From assembly GCA_022729235.1 (NCBI GenBank), contig JALDAJ010000001.1:576442-640441 (forward strand): a DNA stretch of 64,000 nucleotides. The letters run 5' to 3'. The notes under the pieces are model-generated. The model was not told the DNA's origin and searched no databases. It worked only from the letters and a program-made list of their open reading frames with translations. Below, piece by piece: positions 23,206-31,639 of the stretch. The DNA comes from Candidatus Nanohalarchaeota archaeon. Its GTDB lineage: Archaea > Nanohalarchaeota > Nanosalinia > Nanosalinales > Nanosalinaceae. A program made the translations under genes and the position numbers. Positions within the stretch are counted from its first letter, which is position 1, and each line of letters begins with the position of its first letter.

Positions 23206-25674
23206 CTAGTCCGTCTGTATCTCGGTGGATAGTATTCCTCTGTCGGATTTTTGTGGGTCAACACCGTCTTCTCCTGCCCTGAACTGGATAATCTCTCCCT
23301 CTGCGTTCCTGACGGTCTGGTCGTACTCGACTTTCAGGTCTTGCAGAGAGTTTGATACACGGCGATACATGTATCCCGATGTTTTTGTTCTCAGCGACTT
23401 GTCCATCAGCGCCTTTCTCTGTGACATCTGGTGGAAGAACAGTTCCTGTGCGTCGAGTCCTTCAAGTATGCTTGAGGAAACGAAACCGTGTGCTTTAGGT
23501 GATAACTCTCCTTTCTTGAAGTGTGACGTTGTTCGTCCCTTGTATCCTCTGTTGATTCGCTGATCTCTTACAGAGTTCTGTCCCAGAAGACCTGCCATGG
23601 TTGTAACGTTCTGCATGGAACCTCTTGCTCCGGAGTCGGCCATGACCAGTGCGCTTGAGTCTTCATCTATCTCGTCTTCTATTATACTTCCTATATCTGT
23701 GAATACTTCGTTCAGGGTTGTCGTGATCTTGATTTCCCGGGTTTCCTCCAGGGTCTTTCCGGTTATAGCCTCCATCTCATCTCCCCTGTATCTTTCGATG
23801 ACCTCTTCGGCGTTTCCTACTGTGTTCTGGATAAGTTCATTGATTTCTTCGGTTGCTTCGTCAGGTATCTCCAGGTCGTCGAGGCTGATTGAGAACCCTC
23901 TCCGTGTGAGGTAGACCGAGCCTATCCTTGAAACACGGTTCAGGAATTCTGAGACTTTGTCGCTCCCGTACTCAATATTGAGTTGCTGTATGATTTCTCC
24001 TCCGTAGTCTCCGAGTGCGTCTTCGTCCAGTACCCCCTTCACGAGTTGACCGTCTTCGATCACCAATTCGTTGTCTTCTCCCTCGTTTATTGTCAGTGAG
24101 ATGTCGTCTGGTATGAAGAGCGATACCAGGTCTTCTCCCTTTATAGTTTCCTGGTCAGGAAGAGATTTTTCGTGTTCTCCTGCCTCTGCGAGCAGGTTGA
24201 ACGCTTCTTCCTGTGTTAGTTCAGTATCCCCGCGTGTCAGTAGGTACAGTCCTGACACGTAGTCCTGAAGCATGCCTAGAATCGGTGCTCCCATCTTCGG
24301 TGACTTGGCGTGTTCCTGCACCTTCATCAGTTCTTCTGCTTCCGCCCTTGCTTCCTCTGTCTGTGGCACGTGGAGGTTCATCTCGTCGCCGTCGAAGTCT
24401 GCGTTGTATGGTGCGCAGACGTTCGGGTTGATACGGAAGGTGCGTTGAGGTAGTACGCGCACCCGGTGTGCCATGATAGACATCCTGTGTAGAGATGGTT
24501 GTCGGTTGAATAGTACGACATCTTCGTCCTGGAGGTGCCGTTCGATTTTCCATCCTTCTCCAGGTTCTATCATTTCGAGTAGTTCTTCCTTGTTTTCCTC
24601 CGTTATCCTTCTTCTCCTCCCGTCAGGGTGGAAAACGTAGTTCGCGCCGGGATGTTCTTCAGGTCCGTTTTCGACCGCTTCGATCATTTCGTCGTAGTTT
24701 CTTTCATTGACTTTTCTGGCGATAGAGAGTTTCTGCGCTATTTCTTTGGGCACCCCGACCTCGTTGATCCCTATGTTCGGGTCTGGTGATATCACTGTTC
24801 TTGCGGAGAAGTTGACACGTTTTCCTATCAGGTTCTGTCGGAACCGTCCTTCCTTACCCTGGACGCGCTCGATAAGCGACTTGAGGCTTCTTCCTGATCT
24901 GTGCCGTGCCGGTGGTACGCCAGACATGTCGTTGTAGAATAGTGTTGATACGTGGTACTGCAGTAGCTCCCAGAGGTCGTCGATAATGAACTCCGGTGCC
25001 TCGATTTCGATGTTGTTCTGCAGTCTCTTGTTAATCCTGATAATATCGACTAGTTTGTGTGTGATGTCGTCCTCACTTCTTTCACCTGTTTCCAGTGTGA
25101 TGGAGGGTCTCATCGTTACAGGTGGTACCGGTACGTGTGTCAGGACGAGGTTCTTGGGGTCGCTTCCTTCGACACCCAGTACTGCCGCGTTTTCTTCCGG
25201 TATCATCGCCAGTCTTTCCCTTATTTCATCCGGCTTGATCTCGTTTCCTCCTTCGTAGAAGCTGTACGGCTTGTCGAGATCGATATCTTCCTGTTCTTCC
25301 CCGCATTCCGGGCATTCAGTCTTCAGGTTGCTTTTTCTGAGAGACTTGTCTTCATCCTTGATAAGCAGTGACTGGCATTCTGTACAGGTGAATCTGAGTA
25401 GGTTCCTGACTTTTTTGGTGTATAGTACGTGTACTACCGGTCTTGAAAGCCGGATTATACCGAAGTGTCCCTGGCATTCTCTTATTCTCCCGCCGCATGT
25501 CTGGCAGGTCATTCCTGGGTCGATTACACCCAGTGCAGGGTCCATAACCCCGTCTTCAACAGGGAATCCGTCTGCGTCGTATACTTCTGCCTTGTTGATT
25601 TCTTTTACAGCTATTTCCTGGAGTTTTTCCGAGCTTAGGATTCCGAAGTCAAGTTTTTCGATCTTTTTTGTCAT
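23206..25674 (-). CDS. rpoA1: DNA-directed RNA polymerase subunit A'
   Basis: N-terminal part of the largest subunit, 822 residues. N-terminal zinc site MTCQTCGGRIRECQGHFG; a second Cys group CTECQ...CPECG; the catalytic loop YNADFDGDEMNLHVP binding the active-site Mg2+; and VLFNRQPSLHRMSIMAH. The split from A'' is normal for archaea. Start ATG 25674, 14 bases after rpoB'. Confidence 0.98.
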   Translation of the reverse strand: MTKKIEKLDFGILSSEKLQEIAVKEINKAEVYDADGFPVEDGVMDPALGVIDPGMTCQTCGGRIRECQGHFGIIRLSRPVVHVLYTKKVRNLLRFTCTECQSLLIKDEDKSLRKSNLKTECPECGEEQEDIDLDKPYSFYEGGNEIKPDEIRERLAMIPEENAAVLGVEGSDPKNLVLTHVPVPPVTMRPSITLETGERSEDDITHKLVDIIRINKRLQNNIEIEAPEFIIDDLWELLQYHVSTLFYNDMSGVPPARHRSGRSLKSLIERVQGKEGRFRQNLIGKRVNFSARTVISPDPNIGINEVGVPKEIAQKLSIARKVNERNYDEMIEAVENGPEEHPGANYVFHPDGRRRRITEENKEELLEMIEPGEGWKIERHLQDEDVVLFNRQPSLHRMSIMAHRVRVLPQRTFRINPNVCAPYNADFDGDEMNLHVPQTEEARAEAEELMKVQEHAKSPKMGAPILGMLQDYVSGLYLLTRGDTELTQEEAFNLLAEAGEHEKSLPDQETIKGEDLVSLFIPDDISLTINEGEDNELVIEDGQLVKGVLDEDALGDYGGEIIQQLNIEYGSDKVSEFLNRVSRIGSVYLTRRGFSISLDDLEIPDEATEEINELIQNTVGNAEEVIERYRGDEMEAITGKTLEETREIKITTTLNEVFTDIGSIIEDEIDEDSSALVMADSGARGSMQNVTTMAGLLGQNSVRDQRINRGYKGRTTSHFKKGELSPKAHGFVSSSILEGLDAQELFFHQMSQRKALMDKSLRTKTSGYMYRRVSNSLQDLKVEYDQTVRNAEGEIIQFRAGEDGVDPQKSDRGILSTEIQTD

Positions 25675-25687
25675 TATTTGTTCACCT

Positions 25688-27490
25688 CTATTCCTCCTCT
25701 TCGAGCTCGATTTCAGTATCCATCATCATGGATTTTAGCTCGTTGAGCAGTAGCAGGAATGCGTGAGGCACCTGCGAGTCTTCAAGTTTTTCTGAGTCGC
25801 ATGCGGGGCAGTAGTCGCGGTTTTCTTCGTGATCGTGGATTCCTATCTCCCCACACTTTTCACATACTTTTATCTCGGTGTTATCCGCCCCGAACCGTTC
25901 CTTGAGCAGTAGTGAGGCTCCGTGTCCTACGAAGACATCTTTTTCCATCTCTCCGAGTCGGAGTCCACCTTCCTGGCTTCTTCCCTCGGTAGGCTGTTTT
26001 GTGAGGAGGGTGACGGGACCTCTTGCACGTCCGTGTATCTTGTCCGCGACCTGGTGGTCGAGTTTGAGGTAGTATCCTGGTCCTATGAGTATATCGGCTT
26101 CCATTTCTTCTCCTGTTACTCCGTTGTACATCGTTTCCTTGCCGTGTTTCTCAAACCCTATTTCTTCCAGTTGTTCTTTTATGTCGTCCTTGTCTTCATT
26201 GTGGAAAGCTGTCCCGTCAACAGGTTCGCCTCGTAGTGCGCCGGCTTTACCAGCTATTAGTTCGATCAGCTGTGACACGGTCATACGGCTGGGGATGGCG
26301 TGTGTTGATAGTATAACGTCAGGTGTGATTCCCTGTCTTGTGAAAGGCATGTTTTCCTCGGGGACCGTCATCCCGATAACTCCTTTCTGTCCGTGCCGGG
26401 TTGCGAACTTGTCTCCGAGTCCTGGTACACGGTACTCTCTTAGTTTTAGTTTAAGCAGTTTGTCTCCGTCTCCGGTCTCTGAAACCATGACCTTGTCTAT
26501 TCGTCCTTGTTCCCCGTGTCTTACGCTGAGCGAGGTCTCTCTTCTCTCTGCAAGCCCCATCTTGACCTCTTCTCCACCTCCGCTTCCAAGGAATTTTGGT
26601 GGTGAGGTCTTTCCTACTAGGACATCATCGGCTTCGACATCTGTTTCAGGGTTGACGATACCGTCGTCATCGAGGTGGTTGTATGCCTCTTCATTTCTGT
26701 ATCCTCTGACATCTTTATCCGGTATCTCGATTTCGTCTTTCTGTCCTCCCCAGAAACGCTGTGCCTCTGTCTTGTATGTCCGCATGTAGGTGGAGCGCGC
26801 CAGACCTCTGTCGATTGAGTCCTGATTCATTATGATGGCGTCCTCGATGTTGTAACCATCAAATGATGCGAGTGCGATTATCATGTTCTGTCCGATAGGG
26901 TGATTTCCTACAAGTGTATCATTTGTCTGTGTGTCAACGATAGGTTGCTGACCGTAGGTCAGGACGTTTGCGTTCGTGTCGAATCTCTGGTGGAACTCAC
27001 GTGAGTACATCCCGATTCCCTGCCCGCTCATCTTTGCCCCGAAGTTAACACGGTCTCCTCTGTTGTTCTCCGGGTAGACTACTAGCGAGGCGGAGAGCCC
27101 GTGCGTTATCGCAGGATCTACCTCCATATGGGTGTGGTCCTCTGTTACTTCTTCCTCGTTCATCGCAACGTACAGGTTTTCTTCTTCCTCGGCGTCGATG
27201 TATTCGATTATACCTTCTTCCTCAAGATCTCTGAGTGTTATCTCTCCTTCATCCAGTTTCTCCCTTTGCTTGTCGGTCAGTCTTGGTTCTCCGTCTTCAA
27301 CTATGATCAGAGGTCTCAGAACTCGTCCGGAGTCTGTGTTAATCCTGAGTTCGTCTTTGTCATCAGCATAGTAGACAGAGATTTCTTCATCGATTTCTCC
27401 AGATCTTCTTTTATCTATCAGGGATTCTCTAATTTCTTTAGAATCTTCTATTTCGTCGATAATTTCGCCGTCAAGGAAAACCTTTGTCAT
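25688..27490 (-). CDS. rpoB1: DNA-directed RNA polymerase subunit B'
   Basis: C-terminal half of the second-largest subunit, 600 residues. Key stretches: IALASFDGYNIEDAIIMNQ, GDKFATRHGQKGVIGM, GRARGPVTLLTKQPTEGRSQ with GGLRLGEMEKDVFVGHGA, and the zinc ribbon CEKCGEIG...CPAC near the end. The B'/B'' split is found in haloarchaea, methanogens and several DPANN. Start 27490, 15 bases after rpoB''. Confidence 0.98.
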   Translation of the reverse strand: MTKVFLDGEIIDEIEDSKEIRESLIDKRRSGEIDEEISVYYADDKDELRINTDSGRVLRPLIIVEDGEPRLTDKQREKLDEGEITLRDLEEEGIIEYIDAEEEENLYVAMNEEEVTEDHTHMEVDPAITHGLSASLVVYPENNRGDRVNFGAKMSGQGIGMYSREFHQRFDTNANVLTYGQQPIVDTQTNDTLVGNHPIGQNMIIALASFDGYNIEDAIIMNQDSIDRGLARSTYMRTYKTEAQRFWGGQKDEIEIPDKDVRGYRNEEAYNHLDDDGIVNPETDVEADDVLVGKTSPPKFLGSGGGEEVKMGLAERRETSLSVRHGEQGRIDKVMVSETGDGDKLLKLKLREYRVPGLGDKFATRHGQKGVIGMTVPEENMPFTRQGITPDVILSTHAIPSRMTVSQLIELIAGKAGALRGEPVDGTAFHNEDKDDIKEQLEEIGFEKHGKETMYNGVTGEEMEADILIGPGYYLKLDHQVADKIHGRARGPVTLLTKQPTEGRSQEGGLRLGEMEKDVFVGHGASLLLKERFGADNTEIKVCEKCGEIGIHDHEENRDYCPACDSEKLEDSQVPHAFLLLLNELKSMMMDTEIELEEEE

Positions 27491-27505
27491 TTTGTTATCA
27501 CCTTT

Positions 27506-28963
27506 TTACTGGGCTTCAAGCCCTTCTTCCTCAAGTTTTGCTCTAAGTGAGTTTTTCTCCATATCGTTCATTCCCGTGGAAACGTTCGCGCTCATAGCGA
27601 GATACGTTCTCAGTCCGATGTTCATACCCTCCGGTGTCTTGATAGGGTCGATGCGTCCCCACTGTGTCGGGTGCAGGTCACGCGCCTCGAAGTGCTGTCT
27701 CTCGCTTGAAAGAGGTGAGACAACATTTCTGAGGTGTGAAAGAGTCTTGATCCTGTTGTCTCTGTCAAGTCTCTGGCATACTCCTGTTCTACCTCCTACC
27801 CAGTTACCTGTCGCCATAGCTCCCATAATCTGCTTGCTGAGGGTGTCTGAGACGATTGTGGACTGGAGAGATGGTAGGCGTCCACGTTTCGCGCTCTTCC
27901 TGAAGTTGTACTTCATGCGGGCGAGCAGACCCCATTTCCCGAGGAACACTGACCTGAACTGCATCTCCAGCAGTTCTCCCGCCAGGTTGAGCCTCTTGTT
28001 TGCGTAATGGTCCATGTCGTCTTCATTGATGTCGCCCTTTCCTAACGCGATGGTGTTTCGTATCATGTTTGCGAGGAACTCTGCCTTTTCCTCGCGGTAC
28101 TCAGGTTCCTGCCCTAGGTGTGGTAGCAGGTAGTCGTCTAGTATGCTTTCTACACGTTCTTCGACATCCGATGTGATTCCTGCCTGGTTCGCCACGTATT
28201 CGTAGGCTTCTTCCTGGTTGCTCGCATCTGTTTCGTACATGTTCAGGTAGACATCGCTCGCGTACTCTTCTCCAATAGCCTGTACGATTTCACGGTCAGT
28301 CTCGTACCCGAGTGCCCTGATAAGTGCGACTGCCGGTGTTTTCTTCACGTTAGCGAACGAGATGTTGACGATGTCGTCATCGCGTCTGAGAACGTGTCGC
28401 TGTACGTAGCCTGCCTGTTCGGAGTTGATACGGCAGACCTGTTCTCCGTCGTCATCCTGGTAGATGGGCTTGTTGTCTGCCATCTCTTCCATGCAGATAA
28501 GCGTTTTCTCGGAGCCGTTGACTATAAAGTATCCGCCAGGGTCTTCAGGGTCTTCTCCTGCATCTCTTAACTCCTCGTCGTCCATGTCTGAGGTCCAGCA
28601 CAGGTCGCCTCCGATCATTACAGGTATCTGACCTATCGTTACTTCCTCAGATTCCTGCTGTACTCCCTCGAAAATCGGTGTCATCGTGACCTTGATCTCT
28701 GAGGAATAAGTGAGGTCTCGCATCCGTGCTTCTTTCGGAAGCACCTTTCTTACGGACCCGTCTGCCTCGTTGATATGAGGTCTCTTGATATTTACGTCTA
28801 CTATCTTGATAACCAGTTCCTCTCCTTCCGGGAGGTCGGGTTTAATCTCGCCTACCTCGTTTAGAATAGCCTGTATCCTGTCTTCAACAAAACGGTTGTA
28901 GGAGTCGATCTGGTGTTTAACCATGTTCTGCTCGATGAGCTGGGAGAGGAATTCTTCTTTCAC
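27506..28963 (-). CDS. rpoB2: DNA-directed RNA polymerase subunit B''
   Basis: N-terminal half of the second-largest subunit, 485 residues. Recognised by NMVKHQIDSYNRFVEDRI at the start, PHINEADGSVRKVLPKEARMRDLTYS, GYFIVNGSEKTLICMEEMA, and the C-terminal SPLSSERQHFEARDLHPTQWGRIDP. The start is taken as GTG 28963 with GAGGTG 9 bases upstream. That GAGGTG lies in the 3' arm of a strong hairpin (28966-28986), so the site may be masked when the hairpin forms. Confidence 0.96.
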   Translation of the reverse strand: MKEEFLSQLIEQNMVKHQIDSYNRFVEDRIQAILNEVGEIKPDLPEGEELVIKIVDVNIKRPHINEADGSVRKVLPKEARMRDLTYSSEIKVTMTPIFEGVQQESEEVTIGQIPVMIGGDLCWTSDMDDEELRDAGEDPEDPGGYFIVNGSEKTLICMEEMADNKPIYQDDDGEQVCRINSEQAGYVQRHVLRRDDDIVNISFANVKKTPAVALIRALGYETDREIVQAIGEEYASDVYLNMYETDASNQEEAYEYVANQAGITSDVEERVESILDDYLLPHLGQEPEYREEKAEFLANMIRNTIALGKGDINEDDMDHYANKRLNLAGELLEMQFRSVFLGKWGLLARMKYNFRKSAKRGRLPSLQSTIVSDTLSKQIMGAMATGNWVGGRTGVCQRLDRDNRIKTLSHLRNVVSPLSSERQHFEARDLHPTQWGRIDPIKTPEGMNIGLRTYLAMSANVSTGMNDMEKNSLRAKLEEEGLEAQ

Positions 28964-29026
28964 TCGAAAACACCTCGGGTGTTTTCTGCGAGTCCAGAAT
29001 CTCTTTTAGATTCGTTCATGATTGAT
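28964..29026. repeat. Two-hairpin chain between rpoH and rpoB''
   Basis: The 63-base spacer holds two stem-loops: 28966-28986 (stem GAAAACACC/GGTGTTTTC, loop TCG, with outer ACTC/GAGT separated by a CTG-type bulge) and 28997-29013 (GAATCT/AGATTC). The first has the same TCGAAA...TTTCTGCGA frame as hairpins before L3, between pheS and pheT, and near tRNA-Ser. It contains the ribosome binding site of rpoB'' on its 3' arm. Confidence 0.65.
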
Positions 29027-29263
29027 TCAGCCTTCGATTACGACTCTGTAATAAGTGGTTTTTCCTGCAGTAGGGCTTTCACGCTCGATCTCAATCACGT
29101 CACCGACCTCCGCGTCCATCTGTTTAAGCGCGGCATCAGTCCTCTCGATTCTCGGTAAATCCTCTTTTTGCGTACCGTATCTCTCAAAAACCTCTTCGGC
29201 TTCATCCTCGTCGAGTTTCCGGTGTTCGGGAACTGCTCGGTGGTCTGTGATGTCAATGGCCAT
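29027..29263 (-). CDS. rpoH: DNA-directed RNA polymerase subunit H
   Basis: Small RNA polymerase subunit (Rpb5 C-terminal domain homologue), 78 residues: MAIDITDHRAVPEHRKLDED, then LPRIERTDAALKQMDAEVGDV and TYYRVVIEG. First gene of the polymerase operon; a TATA box at 29311-29320 lies upstream. Length and sequence are typical of archaeal RpoH. Confidence 0.96.
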   Translation of the reverse strand: MAIDITDHRAVPEHRKLDEDEAEEVFERYGTQKEDLPRIERTDAALKQMDAEVGDVIEIERESPTAGKTTYYRVVIEG

Positions 29264-29310
29264 GTTATCCCTTTGTCGATAGAAGCTACATTCTACTAGA
29301 CTCGGGTAAC

Positions 29311-29320
29311 CTTTAAATAG
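29311..29320 (-). promoter_or_regulatory. TATA box for the RNA polymerase operon
   Basis: The minus strand reads CTATTTAAAG upstream of rpoH. Transcription should start near 29290, leaving a leader of about 27 bases that includes AAGGGATAAC before the ATG at 29263. Confidence 0.6.
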
Positions 29321-29356
29321 GTGGTGACCAGTTACCGAAAGGTATTAAAAAGGGTT

Positions 29357-30028
29357 CTAGATGTGGAAGTTTACCGCTCTAGAGCCTCTCATACTGGATA
29401 TGTTTTCTCCGACAATTACATGGTCCAGTACAGTTATTCCGACCTTTTTCGCCGCCTCAATTAACTGCTCTGTAACTTCGATATCTTGATCGGTTGCTTC
29501 ATCACGTCTTGAAGGATGATTATGGGCGAGGACTACGGCTGCCGCGTTTGTCTTCACACCTTTCCTCAATACTTCCTGGAAATCGATCTTCACCGAATCT
29601 ACTCCGCCAGCAAACTCTTTTTCACCAAGCAACTCGTTTCCCGAGGATAGGTAGAAAACACGTAGCTTTTCCTCTTCAAGATACTTCATGTCCTCGACAC
29701 GCGCTTTAACATCGGAAAGACTCTCCAGTTTCTCCCGTTCCTCTCTCTGCATCCTCCTCGCCAGCTCCCCGACCGCCTTCAGCTGCCCGGCTTTAACACG
29801 GGAGATGCCCTCGAATCCTTGCAGGTCTTCCAGCGACCTGTTTCCGAGTTCCGCCAGTGAGTAGTTGCGAAGTATCTCGCTCGAAAGCTCCTTCACGTTT
29901 TTCCCTTGAATCCCGGTTCTTAGAACTAGTGAAAGAAGTTCAACTTCTGTAAGAAGTTCTGCGCCATGTTCCTCAAGTTTTTCTCTTGGTCGCTCACTCT
30001 GAGGCAACTCTTTGATAGTATAGTCCAT
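29357..30028 (-). CDS. radC: RadC-like JAB-domain protein
   Basis: The 223 residues have the RadC layout: an N-terminal helix-hairpin-helix part (ELGNRSLEDLQGFEGISRVKAGQ, residues ~57-80) and a C-terminal JAMM/JAB metallo-domain with LAHNHPSRRDEATDQDIEVT, carrying HxHPS and the downstream Asp. RadC is historically linked to DNA repair but its biochemical role is unsettled. The family is mainly bacterial, so this may be an acquired gene, although DPANN genomes carry it too. It is divergent from nucS with about 50 bases between starts. Confidence 0.9.
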   Translation of the reverse strand: MDYTIKELPQSERPREKLEEHGAELLTEVELLSLVLRTGIQGKNVKELSSEILRNYSLAELGNRSLEDLQGFEGISRVKAGQLKAVGELARRMQREEREKLESLSDVKARVEDMKYLEEEKLRVFYLSSGNELLGEKEFAGGVDSVKIDFQEVLRKGVKTNAAAVVLAHNHPSRRDEATDQDIEVTEQLIEAAKKVGITVLDHVIVGENISSMRGSRAVNFHI

Positions 30029-30078
30029 ATATTAGGCTTTGATTCTTGCGGTAGTTAAAGGTTACAGCTAAAAAATTC

Positions 30079-30882
30079 GTGTCTAACTCAGTGGTCATGG
30101 AAGAACTTGTCGAAAACCCGGACGTCTCCACTGCGCGTGATATAATAGAGGAGTACGTCGCGCGGAAGTACACGCTCCAGATCAACGGTTTATGTAGCGT
30201 GAACTACCAGGGTCGTGCGAAGTCCAAGCTGGATCGAGGAGAGCGTATCGTAATCGTGAAGCAGTGCTCCGCGCTGCTGGTACACGGTCCGGAAAACTAC
30301 CAGCCGAAGAACTGGCAGCCCGAGGTTGATTCCTGGAGCGTTGAGGTCGATGATGAGAACGATGAACTCGTGCTGGAGGCGAGGCGTTCCAATCCGGAGG
30401 AGCTTGTGGAGATACGGTTCGAGGAGATAGATCTTGTTACCGTGAACAAGATGGTTGATAAGTCCGAGCTGAAGATAAGGGGTCACGAAGTTGATATTCA
30501 TGAGTCGATAGAGGACGACCCTGAGCTTGTGGAAGAAGGGCTCACGGTCATCGAGCGTGAACGGGAGACTCCTGCCGGTTTCATAGACGTCTTCGCGAGG
30601 GACGAGGACGACAACTACGTGGTTATAGAGGTCAAGCGCAACCCGGACTACAACACTGTCCTCCAGCTACAGCGTTACGTGGACGAGATAGAGGACGAGT
30701 TCCGCGGCGATATACGCGGGATATTGGTTGCGCCGAAGATGACGGAGAAAGTCCTCGCGTATCTTGAGGAGCGCGACCTCGAGTTCGTCGAGGTCGAGAT
30801 GGAGGACGTCATCGCCTCGTACGAAGCTATTGACAGGTCGCAGAAAGGATTGAGCGACTTCGGTCCTGAATACGAGACCTAA
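30079..30882 (+). CDS. nucS: Endonuclease NucS (EndoMS)
   Basis: Mismatch-directed DNA endonuclease used by archaea without MutS/MutL. The N-terminal DNA-binding domain has NGLCSVNYQGRAKSKLDRGE; the C-terminal nuclease domain has the D-ExK core GFIDVFARDEDDNYVVIEVK, with catalytic Asp, Glu and Lys visible. The frame opens with GTG 30079, giving 267 residues; an ATG at 30097 is an equally possible start. Divergent from radC, so two repair genes share a promoter region. Confidence 0.93.
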   Translation: MSNSVVMEELVENPDVSTARDIIEEYVARKYTLQINGLCSVNYQGRAKSKLDRGERIVIVKQCSALLVHGPENYQPKNWQPEVDSWSVEVDDENDELVLEARRSNPEELVEIRFEEIDLVTVNKMVDKSELKIRGHEVDIHESIEDDPELVEEGLTVIERERETPAGFIDVFARDEDDNYVVIEVKRNPDYNTVLQLQRYVDEIEDEFRGDIRGILVAPKMTEKVLAYLEERDLEFVEVEMEDVIASYEAIDRSQKGLSDFGPEYET

Positions 30883-30907
30883 CTCCTGTTTATTCAAAAG
30901 TTGCGAG

Positions 30908-31558
30908 CTATTCTTCCTGTAGTTCCCAGTGTTTTAAGCTCGGTGAAAGATCTCTAGTATAGCCTTCTGACGGCCAGGTTCTGTGAGAGCTATCAAAGAC
31001 TCCTACTCTAGTTAGAAGTCTTCCTATCCGACCTCTTTCAGCCCATTCATAGCCTGTGTCTAGGGCTCTACTATTAGTCCTCTCAAGGTAGTCTTTCTTA
31101 GAGAGTAGGGCTTCTCTTTTGTCTCCTACTACCTCATTCCCGGCGTCAAGACCTGTTACGTCCCTGAATTTCTGTATTTTATCTCGGTCTTTATCTTCTA
31201 GTACTTCTTCTGCAAGGGCTTCGGGACTTATCGGGAAACCGGTGGGGTTCGCATCTTTCAGATTCCATGCCTCTAGAGCTATCTGTTCAGTTAACCAACG
31301 GGCAGGTCTCAGAAGGTCTTCAAATCCTTCTTCGTATCCAACGTCTTGGAGATAGTTTATGACTTCATCCTCATATCCTTCCTCGTGCATGTTTTCATCT
31401 ATTATACGTTTGTGGATGTCCAGCGCGTCCTGCAAATGATATGCATGTTTTTCAGCGGTCTCTATGTCGTCCCAGAAATCTTCAAATCCGACATCTTTGA
31501 TTCTTGTACTCCAACCATAGTCTGGAAAATTACGTTCTGACCAGGAAAATTGGCTCAT
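30908..31558 (-). CDS. Uncharacterised acidic protein
   Basis: A 216-residue soluble protein rich in aromatic and acidic residues, mostly helical by composition (HAYHLQDALDIHKRIIDENM, ALLSKKDYLERTNSRALDTG). It begins MSQFSWSERNFPDYGWSTRI. No signal peptide, membrane segment, metal-binding cluster or known motif was recognised. It stands alone between nucS (convergent, 25 bases) and the divergent synthetase fusion, so context does not help. Confidence 0.65.
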   Translation of the reverse strand: MSQFSWSERNFPDYGWSTRIKDVGFEDFWDDIETAEKHAYHLQDALDIHKRIIDENMHEEGYEDEVINYLQDVGYEEGFEDLLRPARWLTEQIALEAWNLKDANPTGFPISPEALAEEVLEDKDRDKIQKFRDVTGLDAGNEVVGDKREALLSKKDYLERTNSRALDTGYEWAERGRIGRLLTRVGVFDSSHRTWPSEGYTRDLSPSLKHWELQEE

Positions 31559-31639
31559 AGATCATAAATGTGCGGTAGTTTTTATTTTTATGTTGGATTA
31601 CAGGTTATCCACAAAAATCTTGTTAGCCATCGGAGTATC

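Noticed and set aside
31568-31639. Upstream start of the synthetase fusion (MCGSFYFYV...)
   Set aside because: It also begins Met-Cys-Gly, but class II glutaminases need Cys2 directly before the fold seen at MCGISGG, and GGAG lies just before the ATG at 31640. The upstream stretch has no GG-x-F-X motif.
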